Below are positions 12,101 to 21,917 of a stretch of 64,000 nucleotides of DNA, in pieces (the first letter of the stretch is position 1; each line of letters starts with the position of its first letter). The notes below the pieces were generated by a model that was not told where the DNA came from, made no database searches, and saw only the letters and a list, made by a program, of their open reading frames with translations. Origin of the DNA: Centroberyx gerrardi (taxonomy: Eukaryota; Chordata; Actinopteri; Beryciformes; Berycidae). Location of the stretch: NCBI RefSeq assembly GCF_048128805.1, contig NC_136019.1, positions 10,836,905 to 10,900,904 on the forward strand. Reading direction: 5' to 3'. A program made the translations under genes and the position numbers.

Positions 12101-15100
12101 CAGCACAATGTGTTGGAAGCTGTTCCCAGAGCCTGCCGTGTTAATAACAGTGGGCGGCCCAGGCTAAGATCGGGTTCATATGTGCTGTTGTATTCTTGCT
12201 AATGGTCGGGAACATGATACTGGGAGAGAATGAGATATTTGATAGAGATACAGTAGATCTACAGTATTATGACTATGGGAGAGGTGCGGGTGTGTGTTTA
12301 CTCATGCGTGTGTGTGTGTGTGTTGTGCTTTAAAGTGATGGTAAAATGTGCAGGTTGGAGTGCAGAGGAGTATGAACGGTTTGAGCAACATTGCTGCATC
12401 CTCACCTCTTGAGGCAGACATAAATGATTCAAGTGTGTGTATGTGTGTGTGTTGCTCACTGGAAGGATGGTGGTCTGGAGTCTCCAATGCCCCCTGTCCT
12501 CTCGGCGGGTGGGGGTGGCAGGGGCGGTGGAGGGGGCGAGGGCTGGGCACACACTTCCACAGGGGGAACCACTGCCACCGGAGGCTCCGCTGCTGGAGCG
12601 TCTGAAGATACCAACTGACGAGGAGGAGGGAGGGAGAGGCAGAGAGAGAAATAAAGAATCCCGGGTAAAAACAAAGAGAGCAGAGAGAGAAAGGATGAGA
12701 AAGGAGAGCATTGCAAGGGAGGTCGAGAAGGAGAAGAGAGGAACAGGAAAGGGAGTGAGAAGGAAGGAAAGTTTTAGGAGAGTGATGGCGTGGAATGTAG
12801 AGAAATTGGCACAAGGAAAAAGAGAAAGAAGCGGTGGTACAAATTGGAGTTGAGAGAGGGCAGAGAGAGAGAGGGTGAGAAAAGGAGAGCAATGAAAGGA
12901 GGAGGAGGAAGGGAGTGGGGGTTGAGAGAGGAAAAAGGGGTAAGATGTCAATTATTTTGACACGCAAACATCGTACTCTTTTCAGGCTGACGTCTCAAGG
13001 GCATTTTGAAATGCTATCCTACACTTAACCTGTCTCTCTTCATTATACAACAAAAGTGCACAAACGTACACACACACACACACACACATACACATAAGGC
13101 AGTACACCTCAACAATTAGGTTGAATGCCGCAAGGCATCCAATTACCTGAACCATGCAAACACACACAGTCAGGGAAAGAGATGTAGTTAAGAGCAGTCT
13201 ACCAAAAATATGGGCCAAAAAAAAGTTGTGATTTGCCTATTCTATTAACTACATAAATGAAGGAATTTCCCAAAATCCACCCATTGGCATTTCAATTGCA
13301 AATTAGTACAGAGAACTTGGAAATGCCTGCACATGCATATGCACATTTCATATTTCAATTACAATTAGGCCTGTAAGTTCTGTGCATCTCAGTTCAGATA
13401 AATAAAGCTTCTATTACGCTGCATTGCCTGTTAAAATAAATTCAACCCAGCAGAGTCTATTGGCCTGCACAGGCTAACGTTCACACTCTATTGAGTCACT
13501 CCCCACCCTTTCGTCCCCACTAAAGGCTGTGTGAGTATGAAACACTCGTCTTCTGGGATCCCTCCATCCGTCTTGGAGTGCAGATCACATATCAGTCCCT
13601 CTGGTCTCCTCGCTTTGTTCCCCCTCTTTTAATCCTTTCCCTCGTTCTTATGCACTTAACAGATGCTTCAGCCCCAAACCTGCTTATCTGGGCCAAGTCC
13701 CAATGTTTTGTCTCCATTCAAATGTAACCTGTAGGGTGGAGTGCGACTGGGCCTTTTTGCTCAAGGGAAAGTTTGAGGATGTATCTGGCAAGTCACTGTA
13801 CTGAATCTAGCTGGCCAGCTAGTGTATTAATGAACACAATGCAGTTTTATCCACAGTGACAAACCTTTGCCTTCCCCTGCTTTGTTCAGCAAACTGGCGG
13901 CCCTATTGGCTCTACATGTTCCACCGGCCGGAGTATCACTGTAATGTGCATATTTGTTAGATCATGTAATGTGTCTGGGAACTTTTGACACCAATATGGT
14001 GCCTAGTACAATTCTGACTTACCGCAATGTTCTTCCACCTTAACACGTCATTTAGTCTAGTAATGAGTCTTAAATCTTACTTTTTCTTAAATCAAGTGAA
14101 ATAAATATGGCAATGGGGTGAAATTATTTTATGTTTCCAATGCAGTTTCATACAGTATGTTTCAGGAATTTTCCAGATAATTACAACATCTTGAATCAAG
14201 ACAGATCACTCCACTAGTATCAAGTTAATCACTTGATTCAGTAGTTGATTTGTATTTGAATCAAAACAAATAAAAAAAGATTTAATGAATGTTAAGATGA
14301 ACATTTTTTAGACTGTAGCTAAACTTTATATATAGCTATATATAGCTATAGTGACTCGGTCTGTGGCTGTAGTTCCAAGGATATTTCACCCATAGATATT
14401 TTGCCCTTTTCCTACTGCTCCAACCTGACTTGCCTTTTAAATCAGGTTCAGGTTTCACACTCTTTCCAGGAAATCATTTCCAAGATATTTTTGACCAAAC
14501 TGCGCAAGAATACAATGGATCTGAAAAGTCTGCAATGTTGCAACATGAGACACAATTATAAAACTTTAGTTACCGAAATCTCAAATTAAGTTACTTTATT
14601 TTATGGCTGCTGATTAGACAAGATCATTAGTCTGAAGGAGGTCTGGGGGAATGCAGAGGAAAGTGGTTTCCGAAAAACAGCCTCTAGCTGATAATTTTGG
14701 CTGACTTTTGAGATAAAGGCCAGGTCTCTAAATTTCCTGGGAAACCTTGGTGGTAAGTTATTTACAGTCAGTCATTTACCGATTTAAAGTAATGGTAGCC
14801 AATAACCCCCCACCCCGAAATGTATTAAAAACATCCCGTTTGTTATGTCTTACCCATGACACTACTCTGCCGTTGAAACATGGCAGCTTGGCACTCTCAT
14901 CGGAAATCTCTTCCTTCACCACCCTGAAAAAGAAAGAGAGAGACAGAGTAAACAACTAGGGTTTATTACTGACGTGAATCAGCACAGCATATATTGGGGG
15001 TAAAGAGTAAACACCCCTAAACTTGCTTCCTCCTGTAAGTTAAGAGACGCTGTGCAAGTGGAATTTCTTCTGCTAAAGCCATGAACTAAAACACACACAT

Positions 15101-18100
15101 TCATGCCGTTTTTGTGCCTCTTCCGCAAATTACTCCGCATCATCACCAAAACATGCATGCACACACAATCCGCTTAACAATAACCACCTTTCAGTAACCA
15201 CCACTACTAGGCCTAGCCTCCACATGGCCAAAGCTCTTTCAAGACAGCACATCCGTCTGGCTGTTCGTTCCTGCTCCATCCTCTTCCTCCCATGTTTGTC
15301 AGAAAGACAAACATTCAGCTATGGCCGTGTAATTCCTCCCCAGCAGCCTGCCACTATGTTATTACAGTAGTTTACTGGGACAGGGGCTGGGCACAAGTGC
15401 TACAAAGAGGGACACTCGGCTGCTCCAACTCCTTAAGAGGTTTTTTTCAGCTTCGTTTGCCACCGTGCCTCCTCCTTATGTGCGCGAGAGTCGGTCAGGC
15501 TCCACTGGGGTTTCGTAAGCAGCTGTTGAGAGCTGGTTTTGTGGGTGAGTGTTAGCATACGGCCAGATTGTTGTGGGCACTGGGGAGGAATTGTTGCGGG
15601 AAGTCTAGCCTTCTGTGTGTTGTGTGTGTGTGTGTGTGGCTACTGAATGTTAGTTAACAAACTGTCTTTCCTCCAGCCGATCTAATTCACTTTTTCCCCT
15701 CACACTCTACAAGGAATTGCACCCAGGAAGCAGACAAACAGATGCAACATTCTGCCCCTGAGAGAGTAATTGTCTTCATACCTTAGCCCTCCAAACAAAC
15801 AAGTGACCACAGTCAGAGCCATTTCACACACACTCTAAAATGCCTCGAATAACGCACAAACAGCCTCCAAATATGCTGCGTCCTGTTGGAATTCTAAAAC
15901 CTGAATTTTTTTACCCCCACTTCTCTCTTCTTCCTCCCCTCCCCTCAGTACCGTTAATCCCCTCAGACCCCAAACACCCACCCACACAGCATCTCTTTTC
16001 TGGCCATTCACTAATCTCGCCAATACAATTCCCTGATCCCCCCCCTGCTAACACATGCACACAGCAGAATATCCAATACCTCTAAGCATACACCACCCCA
16101 CTCTGTCTCTCCCTCTTTCTCCCTGTTGATTCTGCCCCAGACACCCAGCAAATGGCCTCCGTCCAGCCCCAGGTTCCCCACACCAGTCCTGGCCTGGCCT
16201 GCTCTGCTCCCTGGATCTCCCCCCGCCACACACACAGCTCTGGTCGACAGCTGGCCTCATACTGGAGCAAATGAAAACACACTCTATTACACACTCCTGG
16301 GCCGGAGGGGGGAAAAATGTCCCGGCTTTGATTGGACAGCTGACTCAGAGCTATGTTTGAAATTTTTCATCTGAACTCAGTCGGAGATATTCAGATGAGA
16401 GAGTGCGATGCCAGGCTGTGCAAAGTTATGTTGAGAACTGGGAATCTTTCTGCCGTATTCTCTTTGAGAGCGGCTTGCCCATCGTCTCGAGAGTTTCACG
16501 TGGGTGGTTCTTTTGAGATCTGATATTTTTGCATCTGAAAAAACACTAACATTGTGTGCTCATTTACCAGTAAACGGGGACTAATGTAACCATCCCTGAA
16601 ATAGGAAAGCTGGCTTGGAAACTACATTGTTGAATTTGGTGAGGCTAGTCAAATTAGATTATCTGACACAGAGCATTTCATAGTGTCAAAAGAAGGGCAC
16701 AACAGATATCACTGCAGCCATAACACTTGCAGATATTGGCTTTTCAGTTATCGGGTACATTTTTTCCACAGATAACCCATTAATTGTAGCATAAAAATAA
16801 TTCTGCACCATCACTGCAAATACACAAAAAAATTCATTTCATTTAACTTTGAAAGGGCACCGTTCTACTAAATAAACCTCAGTAGATCTATGTATGTTTG
16901 TTTAAGAAGACTGTAGGCATTCCTTATGTCTAGTAACAGGTATTTCCCACTAGGAGCCATCTGAATTATTGTTACTTATGTCTTACAGCAGCCCTAATCC
17001 ACGATTTGAATAAAGTTTTGAGGGATAGGCCTAGTTTCCAAAGCCACTACCAGACTTGGACTTTCTTGAAGTTGTGAGAAAGACTATCTTTCTCACAACA
17101 AGTCAATTATTTTGGATATTGTTGATTTTACTACCCAAATTATCCACATCAGAAGCAAATCTCCTGAGCCCTTGTCAAAAGTCAACCATTTCGTCTTGGC
17201 GTTGGAGCTGATATTGCTGCTACCTTGGCATAGCCTCGATGGTGCCATCCAAAGAGGAAAGAGGAAAATATAGCCCAGGCTTAATACTCATCCAGGACTA
17301 CAATGCATTTAACAGAAGCCCTAAGGGTCTCGCTGGGTGAATTAACCACAAACATGCATTCCATTCCAGGAAAATGCACTACAAGCAGCGGCCACCAGAA
17401 AAAAAGATTAATTGATAGAGGAGACAGCTCTTTCAAACTGGAGGAGTCTGGTATGGGAGAAAGGAGAGGGAGGAAGCAGGGGAATGAAAGGGTGGCTGGC
17501 AGGCCAAAGTGTTAAAGGGAGACAAAACCCTGGCTTCTCTCCCGAAAGAAAGAAAAGCCGAGGATTTCACAAGATGATGGAGTGAGGGAGGGAGGGATGA
17601 GGATTAGGGAAAAGAAAGGCACCCGGGAGAGGGAATGCCTCCTATTGTAATGATTCTGTTTTCGTAGAAATGCCCAAGCCTACATGTCCTTAACATTTAT
17701 ACGTAGATACCACTTGGATATTCATCACCCGTTATTATTCCAATAATAGTTTCTGATTGACGATGCGCCGGGTGAATGGCGAGCTGATTGGATGGCTTCA
17801 TTCAAGTTTATTCTCCCTTCCTCCCCCCGTTGACAAATATGCGACAGCCGTTCACAAGATTGCATGACTTTTTGACACGCACACACGCATGGATTTCATG
17901 AAACTTTTTTTTTTTTTTTGTACCTGGCCCTTTGTTAGTGTTACAACTTCAGCGCCTCAACGCAGCAAATAATGACAAAAATATTTTTCCCAACTTCCAT
18001 AAGTTTTTTTCACAGCACCATCGTGCAGCTCTTTAAACTGTTACTAGCTGTTCACAACAAATTCACTTAAATCACTCAAGTTTTGCATGCAAGACCGCAG

Positions 18101-18291
18101 CTCTTCTCGCGTAAAATCACTGCCACTCACCCGAAGTCCTGGTCCATAGACTTGAAGAAGAATTTGTAGTTTGGCTTGTTCAAGACCTGTTTAAAATCCA
18201 ACAAAGTAATATTTTCGGCAGGAATGGGTATCTTCACCAGATACGGCGTCTCTTCTTCGTCGATATGATATATTATTTTGGTTTCCGCCAT
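3117..18291 (-). CDS. dvl2: dvl2, Dishevelled segment polarity protein 2 (complete, 15 coding exons)
   Basis: Cytoplasmic scaffold that links Frizzled receptors to canonical Wnt/beta-catenin and planar-polarity signalling. Exons, 5' to 3': 18291-18131, 14923-14854, 12614-12460, 10574-10465, 10195-10066, 9461-9371, 8571-8502, 8186-8047, 7611-7535, 7406-7339, 7205-7071, 6547-6416, 5461-5285, 4105-3881, 3679-3117. All introns are GT-AG, the phases close, and the sum is 2304 nt (767 aa; human DVL2 is 736). DIX domain about 1-80 ([20 protein letters not shown]), basic stretch about 224-238 ([13 protein letters not shown]), PDZ about 250-337 with [16 protein letters not shown] about 418-497, PPPYHEL in exon 14 (a PPxY site for WW-domain ligases), and the C-terminus [21 protein letters not shown] and QPPPYHEL favour DVL2 over DVL1/DVL3. 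The exon count matches mammals. An in-frame upstream ATG (18324-18322) would add 11 residues; the later one matches the family and has GGGATGG context. Intron 1 (3.2 kb) shows no further exon. Confidence 0.95.
4985..5045 (-). repeat. tRNA-like SINE head remnant in dvl2 intron 13
   Basis: On the minus strand an A-box-like TGGTTAGAGAG (5038-5028) is followed by a B-box-like GAGTTCGATCCTC (5003-4991), the two internal RNA polymerase III promoter boxes of a tRNA. The cloverleaf stems are not intact, so this is a decayed tRNA-derived SINE and not a tRNA gene. Confidence 0.45.
5120..5265 (+). repeat. Decayed tRNA-derived SINE in dvl2 intron 13
   Basis: An A-box-like TCTAGTGGTTATAGAAAC (5133-5150) and B-box-like GGTTTGACCC (5174-5183) are followed near 5230-5265 by CAGATTGCTGCAAGTCTGCC and then ATGTAAATG. 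This resembles the fish SINE tail whose usual form contains GCTTTGGATAAAAGCGTCTG. It sits about 80 bp from the minus-strand remnant at 4985-5045, in opposite orientation. Confidence 0.45.
8955..9180. promoter_or_regulatory. CpG-containing, promoter-like block inside dvl2 intron 6
   Basis: The block has a TTAGTTAGCTAGCTAGC motif (8961-8977 region), a CRE-like TACGTCAC and an ETS-like CGGAAG near 9092-9110, and more CpGs than the neighbouring intron. A short plus-strand frame from the ATG at 8983 begins MVLRCVFGC, whose C-x3-C spacing recalls the start of a THAP zinc finger, but it stops after about 55 codons without the rest of the domain. No transcript can be inferred from sequence alone. Confidence 0.25.
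10151..10165 (+). promoter_or_regulatory. CTCF-like core motif within dvl2 exon 5
   Basis: CCGCTAGGTGGCGCT differs at one base from the common core form CCACTAGGTGGCGCT. On the minus strand the same bases encode part of the dvl2 sequence RHLAG, so the motif is embedded in coding DNA. Occupancy is unknown. Confidence 0.4.
11065..11675 (+). repeat. Possible retroposed insertion with poly(A) tail in dvl2 intron 3
   Basis: A 15-base A run (11659-11673) ends a stretch that contains two related direct motifs, GGGGCAAAAATGCCCTC (11073-11089) and GGGCCAAAATGCCCCTA (11609-11625). Open frames on both strands run through it, but I recognise no protein family. A poly(A)-ended insert is the simplest reading; target-site duplications are not obvious. 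Confidence 0.25.
12615..12955 (-). repeat. Long polypurine/polypyrimidine tract next to dvl2 exon 3
   Basis: About 340 bp is almost all A/G on the plus strand, which makes an exceptionally long pyrimidine-rich tract upstream of the exon 3 acceptor (GTCAG, 12619-12615) on the dvl2 strand. Open frames across it are composition artefacts. Shorter tracts precede exons 14 (4106-4150), 12 (6548-6730) and 10-11. Confidence 0.6.
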
Positions 18292-18690
18292 CCCGACTGT
18301 TGGTTTTTCCAAGCTGTTCCACAAAAAAAGCTATGAGGCGAGGTAACGTTAACTTAGCTTGTTGGGTAGTTAGCAGTTAAGCTAGGTGGCTAACGAGACG
18401 GGAGAGGTGAAACGATGGCCACTGAGTTTTCACTCCGAGCCAGGACACGCAAAACGTTAAAAGCCTGCTGAAAAGCTTGTTCCAACTTCAGAAAATAAAA
18501 AACTCGCATTCCCCTTTTACTTTGGGGCGAAAAACGACGCACACGCTACATTCACACGATCAACTACCAACAACTTTTCCCCCAACAAAAACATACAGGG
18601 GAGGGGGTCTAAAAACTTTTCACCACTTTGCGAGCCAACGCGGCGTATGACGTAGTGACGTAGCCCCCCCTTACGTACTCTCCTAGGATG
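18292..18690 (-). promoter_or_regulatory. dvl2 5' UTR and promoter
   Basis: This is the most GC/CpG-rich non-exonic stretch in the left half. It has TTAACTTAGCTTG and GTTAGCAGTTAAGCTAGG motifs (18350-18390), typical of teleost 5' ends, and no TATA box. Two adjacent copies of TGACGTAG (18648-18655 and 18656-18663) are CRE/ATF-like sites about 360 bp upstream of the ATG. The transcription start cannot be fixed by eye. Confidence 0.6.
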
Positions 18691-19417
18691 GCCCCCTCAC
18701 CTTTTTATTAATACTGAAAAAAACAAGTGTATAAAGTACATGTAGGTTATATATATATATGCGTGAATTACCAATAGAGCATGCAGACAGAGCATGTCTT
18801 GTAGACACATTTGTAATTAAATTATAAATTTCTAATTTCTCAAATTCTCATAGAAATTTGTTTACTATCTCAGCTGTCTTCAATAGTTCTACAGAACTAT
18901 TGGCCCCCCGCGCCAGTGGGATAATCCAGGCATGCATGATGGACAATTCAACATGAACAAGTACAAAGAAAAATCACCACAGTAATTAGGAACAAACAGA
19001 AATTAGGTAGAACATAACCCTCTGGATCACATTTTTGTATCACATTCAACCCTTCCCATCCAAAACTATCTAGAGTTAATAGCTTTAGTTAGGCTAGATA
19101 GTAGGTTAGTTGTTAAAACTGCACAGCATCAGGTTATCTTAACTGGGGGAAATCATCTTTGACACAGCACAAGGTCAAAGATGGTGAAATCTGTAGATAT
19201 AGGTACAGATGGACACACATGGACAGACAGTCACACACACACACACACACTCACAGTTGTCAAGTTGTCATTTCTTAAAGCCATTCTGGTGAGGCTTTGC
19301 AATTAAGTTTTCTTTACCACATGCAGATGAAAATTACTTTGTCTTTAAGGGAGGGAAATGATTCTACAAATAACCAAACAAACAAACACACACACACACA
19401 CACACACGCACACACAC

Positions 19418-19465
<48 letters not shown>

Positions 19466-20492
19466 TATTTTTACCTTTGCAAATTCTTTGGAATTTTCTA
19501 ACTATAGGCTACACACCTGAAACAAAACAGTGTACGTGTGTCATACACAAAGAAAGCTTTATTCAGTTCCTAGAGGAAATTCCCTTATTGGCAGAACAGT
19601 CTCTCCAGATAAACTGTAATAACATTGTTAAGTAGGACAGGCGAGATACAGAGAACTATAAGAAACAACACAGCTCTGAATTACATGCTTATGAAACCTT
19701 ACAGAAGAACCTGCATGGTTTGTTTTTAACTCTTTAATTTACACTTCAGATAATTCAGGTCTCAGTTCAGGTCATCCATTTCTGACTTTACCACTAGAGG
19801 GAACTCTTCATCAGTCTATAACTGAAAAAGCAACAAACATACAGTAGATGATAGAGGGTTAGTATGAACAGTGATATTGTAATAAATGAATTTTAAAAAA
19901 GGTGGGTAAAAGTTGAGGTCATGTCAGCGATCACCACAAAGTGAACCAACCATTGTAATCAAAAATATATTAATAATATTAATTCAATAACATGAATTCA
20001 TGTTTTATTTTCTCTTAAAATACCATTTCCATGATTCAGCCTGATGCCGCTTACTAAAGGGTATATCATGATTTTAGATCAAGAAGTATATCTGCTTTGA
20101 AAAAAGGAGGTAAATGCTGTTTCCCATATAAAATGATGGTGATCCTTGAGTTTAAAAACAACACAACCCAAATGCACACCAACAACAACTGATGAAAAAA
20201 TACCAAAATAGCCTATGTTAGATGCAAAACTGATGGAAACCTGTGATTATTATGATTCTCTTCAAATAGTAGCAGTTATCGTTTACAAATTACAGAACTG
20301 ATAATTGATCAAATTTCCATGAAGTTATGAGGTATGAGGTATTAGATATAGGCATTTTGGAATACATACACATCCCTCTGCCTTTCTTTCCTTTGCAAGG
20401 AAACATCAAGAAAAGCAGGGGATGAAAAGTGTATTTGTATTTTATATTTATATTGGGACTGATATGGAGAGCCTCCCCTTGCTCTGCCCCCC
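18691..20492. other. Intergenic DNA between dvl2 and the membrane RING gene
   Basis: No coding exon is seen. It contains a (CA)n tract at 19229-19250, a longer one at 19386-19462, and a CTCF-like CCACTAGAGGGAAC at 19791-19804. The RING gene to the right is transcribed toward it, so its 3' UTR must lie in the right-hand end; no canonical poly(A) signal stands out there (AT-rich ATATAAATATAAAAT at about 20450-20434). Confidence 0.6.
19386..19462. repeat. (CA)n microsatellite, about 77 bp
   Basis: Nearly pure CA repeat with a few G interruptions. Confidence 0.95.
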
Positions 20493-21146
20493 TCATCTGT
20501 TGAAGAGAGTGGGCCCAAACACCACCCCGATCACGCAGGTGATCACAAACAGCACCCAGAAGATGAGCGCCAGCAGCTGCACGCAGAGGAGCGTCTTCTT
20601 GTGCTGCTGCATCACCTCCACCTCTCCCACCAGGCCCGGCGCGGTGCCGCGCGGCCTGTCCGGGTGCATCTGCTGCACCCGGAGGCTGACGGTGGGCAGG
20701 ATGATGAAGCGGGTGTCCCGGCTGTCCGCCTCCAGGGAGAGCACGACTCTCTGGGTGACGGTGGCCAGGCGGGCCGCCACCGTCACCGGCAGGCGGAAGG
20801 CCACGGGGGGCAGCCTGGCCAGGATGACGGAGTTGCAGGGCAGGGAGAGGGCGTCCCCGGTCTCCAGCGGGGTGAGGTGGCGGCAGAGCGGGCAGGGGAT
20901 GGCCGGCGGGCTGCGGGGGTCCGGGGGCTCGCAGGGGCAGAGCTGGATCCTCTGGAGGCACTCGGTGCAGAAGACGTGGAGGCACTCCAGCATCCGGGGG
21001 CATTTGTTGTACTGGTTGTACTCCTGGTAGCAGATGGGACATTCCACCTCCATGGGCTCCCCAGGGGGTCCAGGGCTGGGGCTGGGTCCCGTAGCAGCTG
21101 GCTCCCCCTGGTGGGGTGCTGAGGGGGGCGCAGGGTCCCCGGTCAT
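20493..21146 (-). CDS. RING-HC finger protein with C-terminal membrane anchor (RNF182/183/186/222/223 type)
   Basis: Single coding exon, 217 aa, ATG in good context (CCCCACCATGAC). Residues 1-33 are Pro/Ser-rich and disordered. A complete C3HC4 RING follows: C36, C39, C55, H57, C60, C63, C85, C88, with ECPICYQEYN and CPLCRHLT. A loop of about 95 residues leads to a hydrophobic segment at about 186-210 (LLALIFWVLFVITC...) and a seven-residue tail. This architecture fits the small family of membrane-anchored E3 ubiquitin ligases of ER, endosome and lysosome membranes; the RING would face the cytosol and recruit an E2. I cannot settle which paralogue it is. RNF222 also lies on human 17p13.1, but the identity to it looks low. 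A pyrimidine-rich TTTACAG acceptor upstream shows a separate 5' UTR exon. It is divergent from the second RING gene 4.6 kb away, whose RING starts similarly (ECGICYQSYN). Confidence 0.85.
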   Translation of the reverse strand: MTGDPAPPSAPHQGEPAATGPSPSPGPPGEPMEVECPICYQEYNQYNKCPRMLECLHVFCTECLQRIQLCPCEPPDPRSPPAIPCPLCRHLTPLETGDALSLPCNSVILARLPPVAFRLPVTVAARLATVTQRVVLSLEADSRDTRFIILPTVSLRVQQMHPDRPRGTAPGLVGEVEVMQQHKKTLLCVQLLALIFWVLFVITCVIGVVFGPTLFNR

Positions 21147-21238
21147 GGTGGGGAGGAGCGGGGAGACAGACGTTGTTGTGGGAGTTTAGGGATGGACGAT
21201 TTAGCAGTGCTTTTCAGGCACAGAGGATGGTGTGTAAT
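21147..21238 (-). other. 5' UTR part of the membrane RING coding exon
   Basis: On the minus strand, TTTTCTCTTTACAG ends at 21239 and is followed by 92 bases without ATG before the RING start codon, so the coding exon probably begins here and a non-coding first exon lies upstream. I could not place that first exon or its promoter confidently in 21300-21450. Confidence 0.5.
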
Positions 21239-21654
21239 CTGTAAAGAGAAAACATCTTCAAGATCATCTGCTTTTAACTAAACTATACTCTGAACTACAT
21301 ATGCGTGTAAAGAGTAGCAGAAATAAAGAGGACTCCAGACGCTTAGCTGGAGTTTAAAAAGCCAGGATCTGCTCCCTTGAGGATGCTGCTGTGTTTCTTC
21401 TCAGTTTTATGAAGAGATTCCACAGACCATGACTCATAGCATTCATCCATTTAACCACTCAGCCATCCAGCGTCTAAGCATGCCCCCCGCCCCACCACCA
21501 CCACCCCACCCCCGACCGATGTAGTGGGGGTGTGTGTAGTGTGTGCTAGCCTCCAAGACACACACTCAGCACGTCCAGGAAGTTAGGGTATCAAAACAAA
21601 GCTTGAGAGGAGCTGTGACAGGAAGTAATTACTCAGTTTCATGGTACTTTCTGC

Positions 21655-21656
<2 letters not shown>

Positions 21657-21707
<51 letters not shown>
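21657..21707. repeat. (GT)n microsatellite, about 51 bp
   Basis: Pure GT repeat after a GCGTGCGT lead. Confidence 0.95.
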
Positions 21708-21708
<1 letters not shown>

Positions 21709-21864
21709 ATCCCCACTTTTCTCCACTCTGATTTGTTTTATTTCAAGTATTTCTCACTAATGATCAGTTAAAATGCCATGGCACCAACAACAAGCCCCGG
21801 GCTCAGGAGAAAATGCACACTGCTGAGCTTGGTAGACATGCCAAAGAATTTGCCACCATAAAAA

Positions 21865-21865
21865 G

Positions 21866-21916
<51 letters not shown>
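21865..21916. repeat. (GT)n microsatellite, about 52 bp
   Basis: GT repeat with one GC interruption, only 160 bp from the preceding tract. Confidence 0.95.

Positions 21917-21917
<1 letters not shown>

Noticed and set aside
12298..12967. 217- and 221-codon minus-strand open frames
   Set aside because: They arise from the polypyrimidine tract and run across the real dvl2 exon 3 in part; only 12614-12460 is coding.
20290..21122. Other long open frames (up to 250 codons) over the membrane RING gene
   Set aside because: They are shadows of the GC-rich RING exon in other frames; only the 217-codon frame has the RING cysteines and membrane segment.
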